From: Halorubellus salinus
Lineage (GTDB): Archaea > Halobacteriota > Halobacteria > Halobacteriales > Natrialbaceae
Length of the DNA: 64,000 nucleotides
Assembly (NCBI RefSeq): GCF_020567525.1
Contig: NZ_JAJCVI010000003.1
Span: 248,001-312,000, forward strand
Reading direction: 5' to 3'
Shown: piece by piece, positions 17,472-26,409 of the stretch
Numbering within the stretch: the first letter of the stretch is position 1
Layout: each line of letters starts with the position of its first letter
The notes under the pieces: generated by a model
The model's database searches: none
Seen by the model: the letters and a program-made list of their open reading frames with translations, nothing else
What the model was told of the DNA's origin: nothing
Translations under genes and position numbers: made by a program

Positions 17472-18326
17472 ATGTATTCAGTCGTACTGACGAAAGGGGT
17501 CCCCGACTTCCGCGAGGGAGTGGTGTCGTTCGACGAGGACGGCCACCTCGAGCGCGGCGAGACCCCCACGGTGATGAACCCGAACGACAAGCACGCCGCG
17601 CGAGCGGCGCTCCAGACGAAGGTCCGCCACGGCGGTGACGTCACACTGATGAGCATGGGCCCACCGGGGTACGGCGACGTCCTCCGCGAGGGCATGGAAG
17701 ACGTGTACGGCGACGACTGCGTGCTGCTGTCGGACCGCGAGATGGCCGCGGCGGACACGTGGGCGACCGCCATCACGGTCGCGACCGGCATCCAGAAGCT
17801 CGACGAGCAACCCGACCTCGTGTTCGCGGGGTTCAAGACCGCCGACGGCGAGACCGGCCACACCGGCCCGCAGGCGGCGTGGTGCATGGACTGGCCGATA
17901 CTCACGCACGTCATCTCGCTGGACGTCGACGAGGACGAGGGCGTCGTCCGCGCGAAGCGACTCGTGCAGGGCGACGTCGAGGAGATAGAGACCGTCGAGG
18001 CCGAGTTGCCCGCGTTCGTCGTCACCGACCCCGAGTTCGAGCCGACGTACCGGCGCGCCGAGCATCGCCTTCTCCACAAGGACCTCCGCGAGGAGACTCA
18101 GGCGCGCGCGGAGGACCACGAGTCCGTGATGACGGTGTGGGACCACGAGGACCTGAACCTCGACCCGGACTACATCGGGCTGGACGGCTCGCCGACGATC
18201 GTCGGCGGCGTCGACCCGATTCCGAAGGCACCGAGCGAGCGGGAGGCGACGGACGTCGACCCGACTGACTCGCAAGGGATGGAGCAGGTCGTCGAGGAAC
18301 TCACGCCGTACGCGGGAGGTGACTGA
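17472..18326 (+). CDS. etfB: electron transfer flavoprotein beta subunit (FixA/EtfB)
   Basis: A 284-aa EtfB/FixA protein. It starts MYSVVLTKGVPDF, has MNPNDKHAARAAL, and the nucleotide-binding GFKTADGETGHTGPQAAW. With EtfA it forms the FAD-carrying heterodimer that takes electrons from dehydrogenases. The ATG at 17472 gives the standard N-terminus; an upstream GTG at 17460 would add four residues. etfA follows after 2 nt, so the two are one operon. Confidence 0.92.
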   Translation: MYSVVLTKGVPDFREGVVSFDEDGHLERGETPTVMNPNDKHAARAALQTKVRHGGDVTLMSMGPPGYGDVLREGMEDVYGDDCVLLSDREMAAADTWATAITVATGIQKLDEQPDLVFAGFKTADGETGHTGPQAAWCMDWPILTHVISLDVDEDEGVVRAKRLVQGDVEEIETVEAELPAFVVTDPEFEPTYRRAEHRLLHKDLREETQARAEDHESVMTVWDHEDLNLDPDYIGLDGSPTIVGGVDPIPKAPSEREATDVDPTDSQGMEQVVEELTPYAGGD

Positions 18327-18328
18327 CC

Positions 18329-19984
18329 ATGGCTGTATTCGACCCGAACGACTTCGAGATCAGCGAACTCGGCCCGAAGGTGAAGGACGTCGAGGACGCC
18401 GGCGACCTGGAGGAGGTCCTCGAGCGAGAGAAGGAGGGCAAGAACCGGGACGCGGTGAAGACGCTCGTCCAGAGCCGCATCGACAAGCTCCACGACGAGG
18501 ACGAGGACGCCATCGACTACACGGAACTCGATCCGAGCGAGCACACGGTCGCGGAGATGGCGAACCTCGTTCGCGACGTCGACGACGCGGACGCGCTTCG
18601 TGGGATGCTCGAGCGCGAGGAGGCTGGCGAGGACCGGTCGACGGCGAAGGACCGCATCCAGTCGCGCCTCGACCAGCTGGAGTCCAGCGACGACGACGGC
18701 GAAGAGGAAGAGTACGTGCCGCCCGAGGAAAAGTACCCCGACCTCGACCATCCGACCGCGGACAAGCAGTACGTGCACGGCGTCGACGACGGCGAGTACC
18801 GCGACATGTGGGTGTACTGCGAGACCCAGCAGGGCGAGCTCGTCGACGTGAGCCTGGAGATGCTCGGGAAGGCCCGCCAGCTGATGGACGACTACAACGA
18901 CCAGTACGACGAGGAGGAACTCGTCGTCGCCGTCCTCATGGGTGACGACGTCGAAGGGCACGCCGAGGACTGCATCGCGTACGGCGCGGACCTCGTCGTC
19001 GTCCACGAGGACGAGCGGATGGCGCGCTTCCAGCACAAGGCGTACTCGGAGGTCTTCTGTGACGTGGCGCGGGGCGACGGGCACCCGTACGGTCGCGAGG
19101 ACCGCAGCGAGCGCGACTGGCACGAGTACGAAGAACCGCGGTACGTGCTGTTCCCGGCGACGAACAACGGCCGCGACCTCTCCGCGCAGGTGCAGGCGGA
19201 ACTCGACTCCGGGCTCGCGAGCGACTGCTCGGGGCTGTACATCGAGGACACCGTCATCTCGAACCCCGCGAAGACCGGCGGGGAAGGCAAGCGCCAGTTC
19301 GAGCGCGTCCTGCACATGAAGCGCCCGGACTTCTCCGGGTTCGAGTACTCCACCATCCTCTGTCTCGACAAACCCCATCGGGACTTCCACCCGCAGGGCG
19401 GGAGCGTCATCCCGGGGAGCTTCGAGATACCCGAAGCCGACGCGGAACGCGAGGGCGAGGTCGTCCACAGCGACCTGGACGCGCCCGACGAGTGGTTCCG
19501 CGTCGACGTCCAGGACTACGACACGCTCGAGGAAGGCATCGACCTCACCGGGTACGAGGTCGTGATCGCGCTCGGTCGCGGCATCGGCGACGATCCGACG
19601 AAGGGCATCGAACTCGGGCTGGAGCTCCGCGACGCGTTCGAGGACGCGGAACTCGGGCTATCCCGGGGCGTCATCACGTCCTCGTACAGCTTCGACGGAC
19701 ACGTCGAGCAGTACATTGGTGAGGACCGCCAGATCGGTGAGAGCGGTCAGGTGGTCGAACCCGACGTCTACATCGCCGCGGGGATCAGCGGCGCCATCCA
19801 GCACAAGGTCGGGATGGACGAGTCCGACGTCATCATCGCGATCAACACGGAGCCGGACGCGGACATCCGGGACTTCTCGGACTACTACGTCCAAGGCGAC
19901 CTGTTCGAGGTCCTGCCGCGACTGACCGAAGCGGTCGAATCGGGCGAGTTACGCCTCGAGGAGATAGCGGCCGGAGACGACTGA
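18329..19984 (+). CDS. etfA: electron transfer flavoprotein alpha subunit with N-terminal repeat extension
   Basis: At 551 aa it is far longer than the usual ~320. The C-terminal domain has the FAD-site signature: ITSSYSFDGHVEQYIGEDRQIGESG with VYIAAGISGAIQHKVGM. The first ~145 residues are extra and acidic and contain a duplicated ~38-residue unit: VKDVEDAGDLEEVLEREKEG and VRDVDDADALRGMLEREEAG, each followed by a Lys/Arg-rich helix ending SRxDxL. The unit looks like a small helical fold that might bind a partner. The gene is followed by fixC after 5 nt. The partner dehydrogenase is not in the window. Confidence 0.92.
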   Translation: MAVFDPNDFEISELGPKVKDVEDAGDLEEVLEREKEGKNRDAVKTLVQSRIDKLHDEDEDAIDYTELDPSEHTVAEMANLVRDVDDADALRGMLEREEAGEDRSTAKDRIQSRLDQLESSDDDGEEEEYVPPEEKYPDLDHPTADKQYVHGVDDGEYRDMWVYCETQQGELVDVSLEMLGKARQLMDDYNDQYDEEELVVAVLMGDDVEGHAEDCIAYGADLVVVHEDERMARFQHKAYSEVFCDVARGDGHPYGREDRSERDWHEYEEPRYVLFPATNNGRDLSAQVQAELDSGLASDCSGLYIEDTVISNPAKTGGEGKRQFERVLHMKRPDFSGFEYSTILCLDKPHRDFHPQGGSVIPGSFEIPEADAEREGEVVHSDLDAPDEWFRVDVQDYDTLEEGIDLTGYEVVIALGRGIGDDPTKGIELGLELRDAFEDAELGLSRGVITSSYSFDGHVEQYIGEDRQIGESGQVVEPDVYIAAGISGAIQHKVGMDESDVIIAINTEPDADIRDFSDYYVQGDLFEVLPRLTEAVESGELRLEEIAAGDD

Positions 19985-19989
19985 TTACA

Positions 19990-21666
19990 ATGACTGACGA
20001 TAGAGAACACTACGAGGCGGTCGTCGTCGGGTGCGGTCCCGGCGGCGCCGCGGCGGCGGCGGTACTGGCTGACAACGGCGTGGAGACCCTCGTCCTCGAA
20101 CGTGGCACGGAGGCTGGGTCGAAGAACGTCTCCGGTGGCCTCATCTACGCGGAGGAGTCGGCACCGTACACGATCGACGACCTCTACCCGGGCTTTCGCG
20201 AGCAAGCGAGCGAGCGCCCGATCACGGAGTACCACATCCACAACGTCGCCGGGAACAAGGTCAAGAGCTACGACATCACGGACCTCCACGACCACGACAC
20301 GGAGTGGTCGGACGCGGTCCTGCGCCGGAAGATGGATTCGTGGCTCGAGCGACGCGTGCACGAGCGGACTCGCGAGACCGGTGGTGGCGTCGTGACGGGC
20401 GTGCACGTGGACGGCCTCATCCAGGAGGACGGCGAGGTGAAGGGCGTGACGTGCGAGGAGCTCGACCCCATCGAGGCGGACCTCGTGGTCGCGGCCGACG
20501 GCGTGAACAGCGAGCTCGCCCGGGAGGCGAACCTCATGGACTGGGAGGAGCCCGAGGAGTGGTTCCAGGGCGTCAAGGCAGTCGTCGACCTCCCCGAGGG
20601 CGCCGTCGAGGACCGGTTCGGTATCGGCGCGGACGAGGGTGCGGCGCACCTGTTCTCGGGCGACCTGTTCGAGGGCGTCCGCGGCGGCGGGTTCGTGTAC
20701 ACGAACGAGGATACGCTCTCGGTCGGGACGGTCTTCCACCTCGACAGTCTCGTCGCGGAGGAGGCCGAACCCCACGAGCTGCTGGACGCGCTCCTGACGC
20801 ACCCGATGCTCGCGGAGTACTTCGACGGCGAGTACGACGAACTGGAGTACTCGGCGAAGCTCGTGCCGGACTCGAAGAAGGTCGCGCACACGAGCCCGCA
20901 CCGCGGGCGGCTCGTGCTCGTCGGCGACGCGGCCGGCCAGATGCAGGCGCAGGGCCCCATCATCAAGGGCATGAATCACGCGGTCACTGCTGGCGCGCTC
21001 GCGGCGGAGGCGTTCGTCGAGTCCCGCGCCCGGAAGAGCCGGAAGGCCGAGCCGACCGCGGGCGAACTCTACGAGCGCAAGCTCCACGAGGAGGGCGTGA
21101 TGGGGAAGCTCCGCCCGAAGCGCTACGAGGTCGCTGCCGCGCTCGGCGAACGAGACGCCGTCACGAACCTCACCGACCGGGTCCTCGAGTCGCCGGTCGG
21201 CCGGTTCGGCATCAAGGCCGCGGACAGTCTCGGTATCATCGAGTCGGCGTACTCGTCGCCGTTCATGTCGATGCTGATGCCGGACACGAAGACGCCGTAC
21301 GTGACGCTCCCGACGGTCATCGGGGAGGCGCTCGGCGACCGCGTCACGGGCGAGAACACCATCGAGCCGCCGGCGCTCGACGACCGCATCGGCGACCTCA
21401 CCTACGACGTCGGCGACCCGCACATCGAGTTGCTCGACGAGTCCTACGCCGCAAGCGGCGCGGCGGTGTCGGCGTGCCCGGTGAGCGCGCAGGACTTCGG
21501 CGGCGGCTGTTACCGCTCGGAGACCGTGAAGACGAACGGTCACGAAGAGCGGGTCGTGAGTCTCGACACCCAGCCGTGCGTGGAGTGCGGGACGTGCGCG
21601 GTCGTCGCGGACACCGACTGGAACCACCCCGCGGGGAACAAGGGCGTCGAGTACAAGCAAGGGTGA
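19990..21666 (+). CDS. fixC: ETF:quinone oxidoreductase FixC fused to a FixX-like ferredoxin domain
   Basis: A 558-aa protein. Residues 1-~430 are the FAD enzyme FixC: dinucleotide fold AVVVGCGPGGAAAAAVLADN, SKNVSGGLIY, and GDAAGQMQAQGPIIKGMNHA. The last ~80 residues add a FixX-like Fe-S domain with Cys in ACPVSA and GGGCY and the pair-rich CVECGTC. Most bacteria encode FixX separately; here it is covalently attached. It passes electrons from the EtfAB flavoprotein to membrane menaquinone, or the reverse. Tight spacing (5 nt after etfA, 3 nt before the next gene) marks one operon. Confidence 0.9.
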   Translation: MTDDREHYEAVVVGCGPGGAAAAAVLADNGVETLVLERGTEAGSKNVSGGLIYAEESAPYTIDDLYPGFREQASERPITEYHIHNVAGNKVKSYDITDLHDHDTEWSDAVLRRKMDSWLERRVHERTRETGGGVVTGVHVDGLIQEDGEVKGVTCEELDPIEADLVVAADGVNSELAREANLMDWEEPEEWFQGVKAVVDLPEGAVEDRFGIGADEGAAHLFSGDLFEGVRGGGFVYTNEDTLSVGTVFHLDSLVAEEAEPHELLDALLTHPMLAEYFDGEYDELEYSAKLVPDSKKVAHTSPHRGRLVLVGDAAGQMQAQGPIIKGMNHAVTAGALAAEAFVESRARKSRKAEPTAGELYERKLHEEGVMGKLRPKRYEVAAALGERDAVTNLTDRVLESPVGRFGIKAADSLGIIESAYSSPFMSMLMPDTKTPYVTLPTVIGEALGDRVTGENTIEPPALDDRIGDLTYDVGDPHIELLDESYAASGAAVSACPVSAQDFGGGCYRSETVKTNGHEERVVSLDTQPCVECGTCAVVADTDWNHPAGNKGVEYKQG

Positions 21667-21669
21667 CCG

Positions 21670-22086
21670 ATGGCGGACGCTGCAGGTGACCACGCCGGAC
21701 GCCGCGGGGCCGTGAGCGGGAGCGACCGCGACGGTTTCGAGGCGCGCGCGGTCGCGCTCCGCGAGCGCGCCGCGGAGGCTCGCGAGGCGTTCGACCCGCC
21801 CGCGGACCCACCGGACGACGAGCGCGCGCTCGCGTTCGCTCGCGACGGCGTCGGCGAGGCGGCGGCGGTCTACATCGAGGCGCGCACGCAGGACTCGTGG
21901 GTGTACTTCGACACCGACGCCTGGGACGCGCTCGAGACTGGCCTGAACGCGTACCTCGAACTCTTCGCGGCGTGCCACGGCGTCGACTGCAACCCCGACG
22001 TCACCGTCCGAACCGCCGCCGAGACGCTGCTCGACACGCACGACGCCGTCGACACCGCGACCGTCCTCACGGGCGTCGACACCTGA
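21670..22086 (+). CDS. uncharacterised acidic protein, last gene of the ETF operon
   Basis: A 138-aa protein I do not recognise. It has an Arg/Ala-rich helical N-terminus (ALRERAAEAREAF), then GEAAAVYIEARTQDSWVYFDTDAWDALETGLNAYL in pieces that look like an alpha-helical core, and CHGVDCNPDV near the C-terminus. No signal peptide or membrane helix. It starts 3 nt after fixC, so a role tied to the ETF complex (assembly or partner binding) is likely but unproven. Confidence 0.7.
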   Translation: MADAAGDHAGRRGAVSGSDRDGFEARAVALRERAAEAREAFDPPADPPDDERALAFARDGVGEAAAVYIEARTQDSWVYFDTDAWDALETGLNAYLELFAACHGVDCNPDVTVRTAAETLLDTHDAVDTATVLTGVDT

Positions 22087-22246
22087 AACGACGGCGTTCG
22101 CCGACGCACTGGTTCGAACCACCCTCGTCGAACGGCTTGGTGGCTTTTCCACGCTATCCGAAATCTTCCATACGCTTTGATTTCGAGCTCGTCCTGTGTT
22201 CGTTGAGTCCGAAACACTGATGGGAAGAACCCGTCAAGTCCGAGCG

Positions 22247-23623
22247 ATGACATCCCGTAGCAGGCGGTCACTCCTCGCCGCTCTCGCGACAGGCACCGCC
22301 GCCCTGGCTGGTTGCACTGACAGGTCCTCCGACGCCACGACGGGTCAGACGACCACTGGTGGTCGCACGGTGACGACCGCACCACCGACGTCGACGACGC
22401 AGGAGCCCAGCACCGAAACCGAGACGACGACGGAGCCGGCGATGCCGACCACCGGCCCGCCACTCGCCGGCGTCGAGGCGTTCGACGAGCACGTCCCCGA
22501 CTTCATGCGGAAGTGGGACGTCCCCGCCGCGACCGTCGCCGTCGCTCGCGGCGAGGACCTCGTGTTCACCCGCGGGTACGGCTACGCCGACCGCGAGACC
22601 GACGCGGTGGTCCAGCCGGACTCGCTGTTCCGGATCGGCAGCATCTCGAAACCGATCACCGCCGTGACCGTCCTCGAACTCGTTCAGCGAGGCGAGCTCT
22701 CGCTCGACGACCGCATGGTCGACCTCCTCCCCGACCTCGTCCCCGACGGCGGTCCGAAGGACCCGCGTGTTGGGGACGTCACGGTCCGGAACCTCCTCAC
22801 GCATACCGCCGGGTGGAGCGAGGTCGAGATGGGGTACGACCCCGTGTTCGAGTCCCGGCGTATCGCCGAGGCAGAGGGAGAGACGACACCGGCGAGCGCC
22901 GAGACGACGCTCACCTACGTCCTCCGGCAGGACCTCAGCTTCGACCCCGGCACGGCGTTCGCGTACGCCAACGTCGGCTACGTGTTCCTCGGTCGGATCG
23001 TCGAAGCGGTCACGGGGCGGTCGTACCAGGAACACGTCCAGGAGCGCGTGCTCGACCCGCTCGGGATGGACCGGATGCAGATTGGGAACAGCAGACGCCG
23101 CGGGCGCCTCGAGGACGAAGTCCGATACTACGACGACCAGAACCGCGAGTCCGTCTTCCCCGACGGCGGCACTGTCCCGGTACAGTACGGCTCGTTCTCC
23201 ATGCGGACGCTCGACGCCGCCGGCGGCTGGGTCGGGTCGACGGTCGACCTCTGTCGGCTCTTCCGTGGGTTCGACGGCATGGACGGCGTCCCGGACGTCC
23301 TCGACGAGGGAACTCGCGGGACGATGACCGCTCGACCGTCGCTCGACCACTGGGAGGGCGCGAACCAGTACTACGGGAAGGGGTGGTTCGTCGTCCCGAG
23401 ATCGACGGGCGAACCGACGCTCTGGCACAACGGTTCGGTCCCTGGTAGCTACGGGTTCTGTATCCGGGATGGACCGGCGGACCTCACCGCAGCCGTGCTC
23501 TTCAACGGCCGATCCACTAGCCGATTTCCCACGTTCAACCGGGAGGCGCAGTCCGCGTTCATCACCGCGTTCAGCGGCGTCTCCTCGTGGCCCGATCGCG
23601 ACCTCTACGACCAGTACGACTGA
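22247..23623 (+). CDS. serine hydrolase / beta-lactamase-like lipoprotein
   Basis: A 458-aa exported protein of the class C beta-lactamase/penicillin-binding family. The N-terminus RSRRSLLAALATGTAALAGC combines an Arg pair with a lipobox, followed by a long Thr-rich tether. Catalytic motifs are GSISKPITAV (Ser-x-x-Lys) and FAYANVGYVF (Tyr-x-Asn); a late LWHNGSVPGSYG segment matches the third motif (HxG-like). Haloarchaea lack murein, so it is probably an esterase or D-amino-acid peptidase; the substrate is unknown. The ATG at 22247 was preferred since the signal starts there; ATG at 22220 is possible. Confidence 0.87.
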   Translation: MTSRSRRSLLAALATGTAALAGCTDRSSDATTGQTTTGGRTVTTAPPTSTTQEPSTETETTTEPAMPTTGPPLAGVEAFDEHVPDFMRKWDVPAATVAVARGEDLVFTRGYGYADRETDAVVQPDSLFRIGSISKPITAVTVLELVQRGELSLDDRMVDLLPDLVPDGGPKDPRVGDVTVRNLLTHTAGWSEVEMGYDPVFESRRIAEAEGETTPASAETTLTYVLRQDLSFDPGTAFAYANVGYVFLGRIVEAVTGRSYQEHVQERVLDPLGMDRMQIGNSRRRGRLEDEVRYYDDQNRESVFPDGGTVPVQYGSFSMRTLDAAGGWVGSTVDLCRLFRGFDGMDGVPDVLDEGTRGTMTARPSLDHWEGANQYYGKGWFVVPRSTGEPTLWHNGSVPGSYGFCIRDGPADLTAAVLFNGRSTSRFPTFNREAQSAFITAFSGVSSWPDRDLYDQYD

Positions 23624-23717
23624 CAGGACGCGACTCGCAATCGCACGGTTCGGTGGCAATACGTCCCGGTTCGACACCGAGATGGGGTTTCTTGTGTCGG
23701 CCGCGACGAGTAGCGGT

Positions 23718-24155
23718 ATGGCTCCCTCGCACGTACTCGTACCGCTCGACGGATCGCCGCTGTCGGACGCGGCGCTCGACCACGCCCTGGAGACGTTCGA
23801 CTGCGACGTCACCGTCCTGAACGTCGTCGTCCCCATCGACGCGCCGATGAGCGAGGGCGGCATCCTCGAGGACGTCACCGACAGCGACCGCGAGTCGGAG
23901 GCGCGCCGGCGCGCCGACCGCCTCGTCGAGCGCGCCAGCGACCGGGCCGCCGAAGCCGGCCGGGACGTCGACACCGCGGTCGAATCCGGCGACCCCGCGG
24001 AGACCATCGTCGCGTACGCCGAGGACCACGCGGTCGACCACGTCGTCATGGGCGGCCACGGCGGGAACTCCGGGCTCGCGAGCCGCCTGCTCGGGACCGT
24101 CGCGACCACCGTCGTCGCGGAGGCACCGACGACCGTCACCGTCGTCCGCGACTGA
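23718..24155 (+). CDS. universal stress protein, UspA family
   Basis: A 145-aa one-domain UspA. It starts MAPSHVLVPLDGSPLSDAAL with the typical first strand and Asp, and ends with the nucleotide loop MGGHGGNSGLASRLLGTVATTVV (G-2x-G-9x-G-Thr pattern) and last strand PTTVTVVRD. It therefore probably binds ATP. The codons for the last 10 residues and the stop are tandemly duplicated just downstream. It is not closely related in sequence to the UspA at 2951-3379. Confidence 0.92.
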   Translation: MAPSHVLVPLDGSPLSDAALDHALETFDCDVTVLNVVVPIDAPMSEGGILEDVTDSDRESEARRRADRLVERASDRAAEAGRDVDTAVESGDPAETIVAYAEDHAVDHVVMGGHGGNSGLASRLLGTVATTVVAEAPTTVTVVRD

Positions 24156-24188
24156 GCGCCGACGACCGTCACCGTCGTCCGCGAGTGA
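24123..24188 (+). repeat. 33-bp tandem duplication of the uspA 3' end including its stop codon
   Basis: Unit 1 is 24123-24155 and unit 2 is 24156-24188. They differ at two positions only. Each unit ends in TGA and contains GACGAC-CGTCACC-GTCGTC, a 6-bp inverted repeat. The second unit would translate to almost the same tail (APTTVTVVRE). Confidence 0.85.
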
Positions 24189-24294
24189 CCGCCACGGAGT
24201 GACCACTACGGGTCCTCGCGGGCACCGTCGTACGCGGATCGGTGACCGACCCGCGGCGGGTTCCTCAAGCGCCTGGAGACCGCTAGGGTCGAGT

Positions 24295-24984
24295 ATGTCG
24301 ATAGCAGTCCGGCCGCTGTCGCTCGCGCTCTCCGACGCGTGTCTCGCGCACTGGCCGGTGGCCGCTGGAACGATCCGCGATCGAATCCCGGACTGGACCG
24401 AGCCCGACCGCTTCGACGACTCGGCGTGGGTCTCGGCGATATTGCTCTCGATCGACCGGTTCGACGCCTTCGGCGTTCCGGTGCGCCGAGACGTCGAGGC
24501 GGTGATCCTCCGAACGTACGTCAGCACGCCAGCGGGACAGCGAGCGATACACTTCCTCTCGCTCGACGTGAACGACCGGCTCGTGGCGGACGCGATGCGG
24601 AACCTGTTCCGGTTGCCAGCGCACCACGCCACCGTGAGGCGGCTCGAGGACGGCGACCGGACGGAGGTCGTCGCCCGTCGTCGCGGCCAGGACCGGGCGC
24701 GACTGGCGGTGACGTACACGCCCGTGGGCGAACCGGGTCCCACGGCTCCCGATACCCTCTCGTCGTTCCTCGTGGAGCGTGAGCGGTACGTCGCGACGGG
24801 TCCGCTCGGCTCGCGGCTCGTCGGGTCGGTCGGCCATCCACCGTGGCCGGTCCAGCCCGCCGACGCGACGGTCACCGAACGTTCGCTGCTCGACGCCGCC
24901 GACATCGACCCCGCGGGCGAGCCGTCGCTCGTGCACTACAGTCCGGGCGTCGAGATGACGATCGGGACGCTGGAGCGCGCGTAG
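24295..24984 (+). CDS. DUF2071-like protein
   Basis: A 229-aa soluble protein resembling the DUF2071/YqjF group, which has an acetoacetate-decarboxylase-like beta barrel. Visible features are the N-terminal HWPVAAGTIRDRIP, the mid-protein VILRTYVSTPAGQRAIHFLSLDVN strand pair, and the end SLVHYSPGVEMTIGTLERA. The catalytic Lys of true acetoacetate decarboxylases is not evident to me. It stands alone between uspA and the convergent phosphate transporter. Function is unknown. Confidence 0.7.
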   Translation: MSIAVRPLSLALSDACLAHWPVAAGTIRDRIPDWTEPDRFDDSAWVSAILLSIDRFDAFGVPVRRDVEAVILRTYVSTPAGQRAIHFLSLDVNDRLVADAMRNLFRLPAHHATVRRLEDGDRTEVVARRRGQDRARLAVTYTPVGEPGPTAPDTLSSFLVERERYVATGPLGSRLVGSVGHPPWPVQPADATVTERSLLDAADIDPAGEPSLVHYSPGVEMTIGTLERA

Positions 24985-25017
24985 TCACCGGCCCGTCTCG
25001 TCGTGGGGGGTTCGACG

Positions 25018-26220
25018 CTACCCGAGGACGGCGGCGAACGCCGTGTAGACGCCGAACCCGACCGCGACGGAGGAGAACAGCGTGATGAGCCAGAACACGA
25101 CGGTCGTGAGGAGCTTCCGGCGGGAGACGCCGGCGCTCCCGCCGGCGAGGCCGCCGCCGATGACGCCACTGATGATGATGTTGTTGAACGAGATGGGGAT
25201 GCCGAGGACGATGGCGGCCTGCGCGATGATGAACCCCGGGACGAGTGCGGCGATGGAGCGCCGGATGCCGAGCTGGGCGTACTCGCGGCTCGTCGCCTGG
25301 AGGAGTCGCGGCGCGCCCATCCACGCGCCACCGAGGATGCCGGCGGAACCGAGCCCGAGGAGGACGATGCTCGGCAGGCCGAGTTCGACGCCGTAGAGGT
25401 TCTCGAGTGGTCCGGTGGCGAGCCCGACCTGGCTGCCGCCGCTGGAGAACGCGACGATGCTCCCGAGCACGAGCAGGAACGTCTTCACGCCCTTGTCGAC
25501 CGACGCCTGCGTTCGGCGCCGGATGAACTGGAAGCTGGCGGCCGCGAACGCGAGCGTGAGGACGACGACGAGGACGTCCACGCCCTCGACGGTCGGGGTG
25601 TCGACGAAGCTCGCCCCGTACGCGGCGAGACTCCCCTGGGTTGCGGCCCCCGGCGCGGGGATGATGCTCAACCGGACGTTCGCGACGATGCCGCCGACGA
25701 TGGCTGCGAGGAGTGGGATGCCGACGGTGTCGGGGACGTCGTCGCGACGGAGGAGCGTCGCGGTGAGGTACGCGAGTCCACCCGAGACGGGCGGGACGAG
25801 CACCCAGAACGTCGCGATGCGCTGGTACGTCGAGATGGCGGGGTCGCCGCCGAGGCCGAGGCCGACGCCGACCATCGCGCCCGTGGTCGCGAACGCCGCG
25901 GGGACGGGGTAGCCGGAGTAGATACCGAACGCCATGAAGCCGGTGGCGGTGAGGAGACCGGCGGTCGCGCCGAGGCTCGTGATGGCGACGCCGTCGACGA
26001 GGCCGCTGCCGACGGTCTCGGAGATGCTGCCGCCTTGCGTGAGTGCTCCGAGCGCGGCGAGGATGCCGATGAGGAACGCGGCGCGCATCGTGGAGATGGC
26101 GTTCGCGCCGATAGCCGGGGCGAACGGTGGCGAGTTCGAGTTCGCGCCGAGCGCCCAGGCGGTGACGAGGCTCGTGACGGTGGCAAGCGCGACGAGCGCC
26201 CAGAAGACGGCGTCTACCAC
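25018..26220 (-). CDS. pit: PiT-family inorganic phosphate transporter
   Basis: A 400-aa membrane protein with ten or more helices and the family's two inverted signature repeats: ALGANSNSPPFAPAIGANAI near the N-terminus and SFNNIIISGVIGGGLAGGSA near the C-terminus. PiT proteins co-transport phosphate with a cation. The GTG at 26220 is taken as start: it is preceded by GGAGGG at Shine-Dalgarno distance and directly by the first helix (VDAVFWALVALATVTSLVTAW). No PhoU gene is next to it. Confidence 0.9.
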   Translation of the reverse strand: MVDAVFWALVALATVTSLVTAWALGANSNSPPFAPAIGANAISTMRAAFLIGILAALGALTQGGSISETVGSGLVDGVAITSLGATAGLLTATGFMAFGIYSGYPVPAAFATTGAMVGVGLGLGGDPAISTYQRIATFWVLVPPVSGGLAYLTATLLRRDDVPDTVGIPLLAAIVGGIVANVRLSIIPAPGAATQGSLAAYGASFVDTPTVEGVDVLVVVLTLAFAAASFQFIRRRTQASVDKGVKTFLLVLGSIVAFSSGGSQVGLATGPLENLYGVELGLPSIVLLGLGSAGILGGAWMGAPRLLQATSREYAQLGIRRSIAALVPGFIIAQAAIVLGIPISFNNIIISGVIGGGLAGGSAGVSRRKLLTTVVFWLITLFSSVAVGFGVYTAFAAVLG

Positions 26221-26409
26221 GGTTCCCTCCGACCGGGCGGTAAGACGGGGACGGCGGGCATGTTTCCCGGGTCGGCGGCCCGCATCAAGTAGTTGTCGCC
26301 GCCACGTCCCCCGCACGGGGGTCGTCGGTCCGCCCTCTCGTCGCCGATGCGCTGCGAGCCGGGTCGCACCCGACCAACCATTAAGTACTGTGGGGTGGTA
26401 ACAGGTGGC

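Noticed and set aside
22108-22125. GGTTCGAACC resembling a tRNA T-loop
   Set aside because: There is no matching acceptor stem or anticodon arm around it; it is a chance palindrome.
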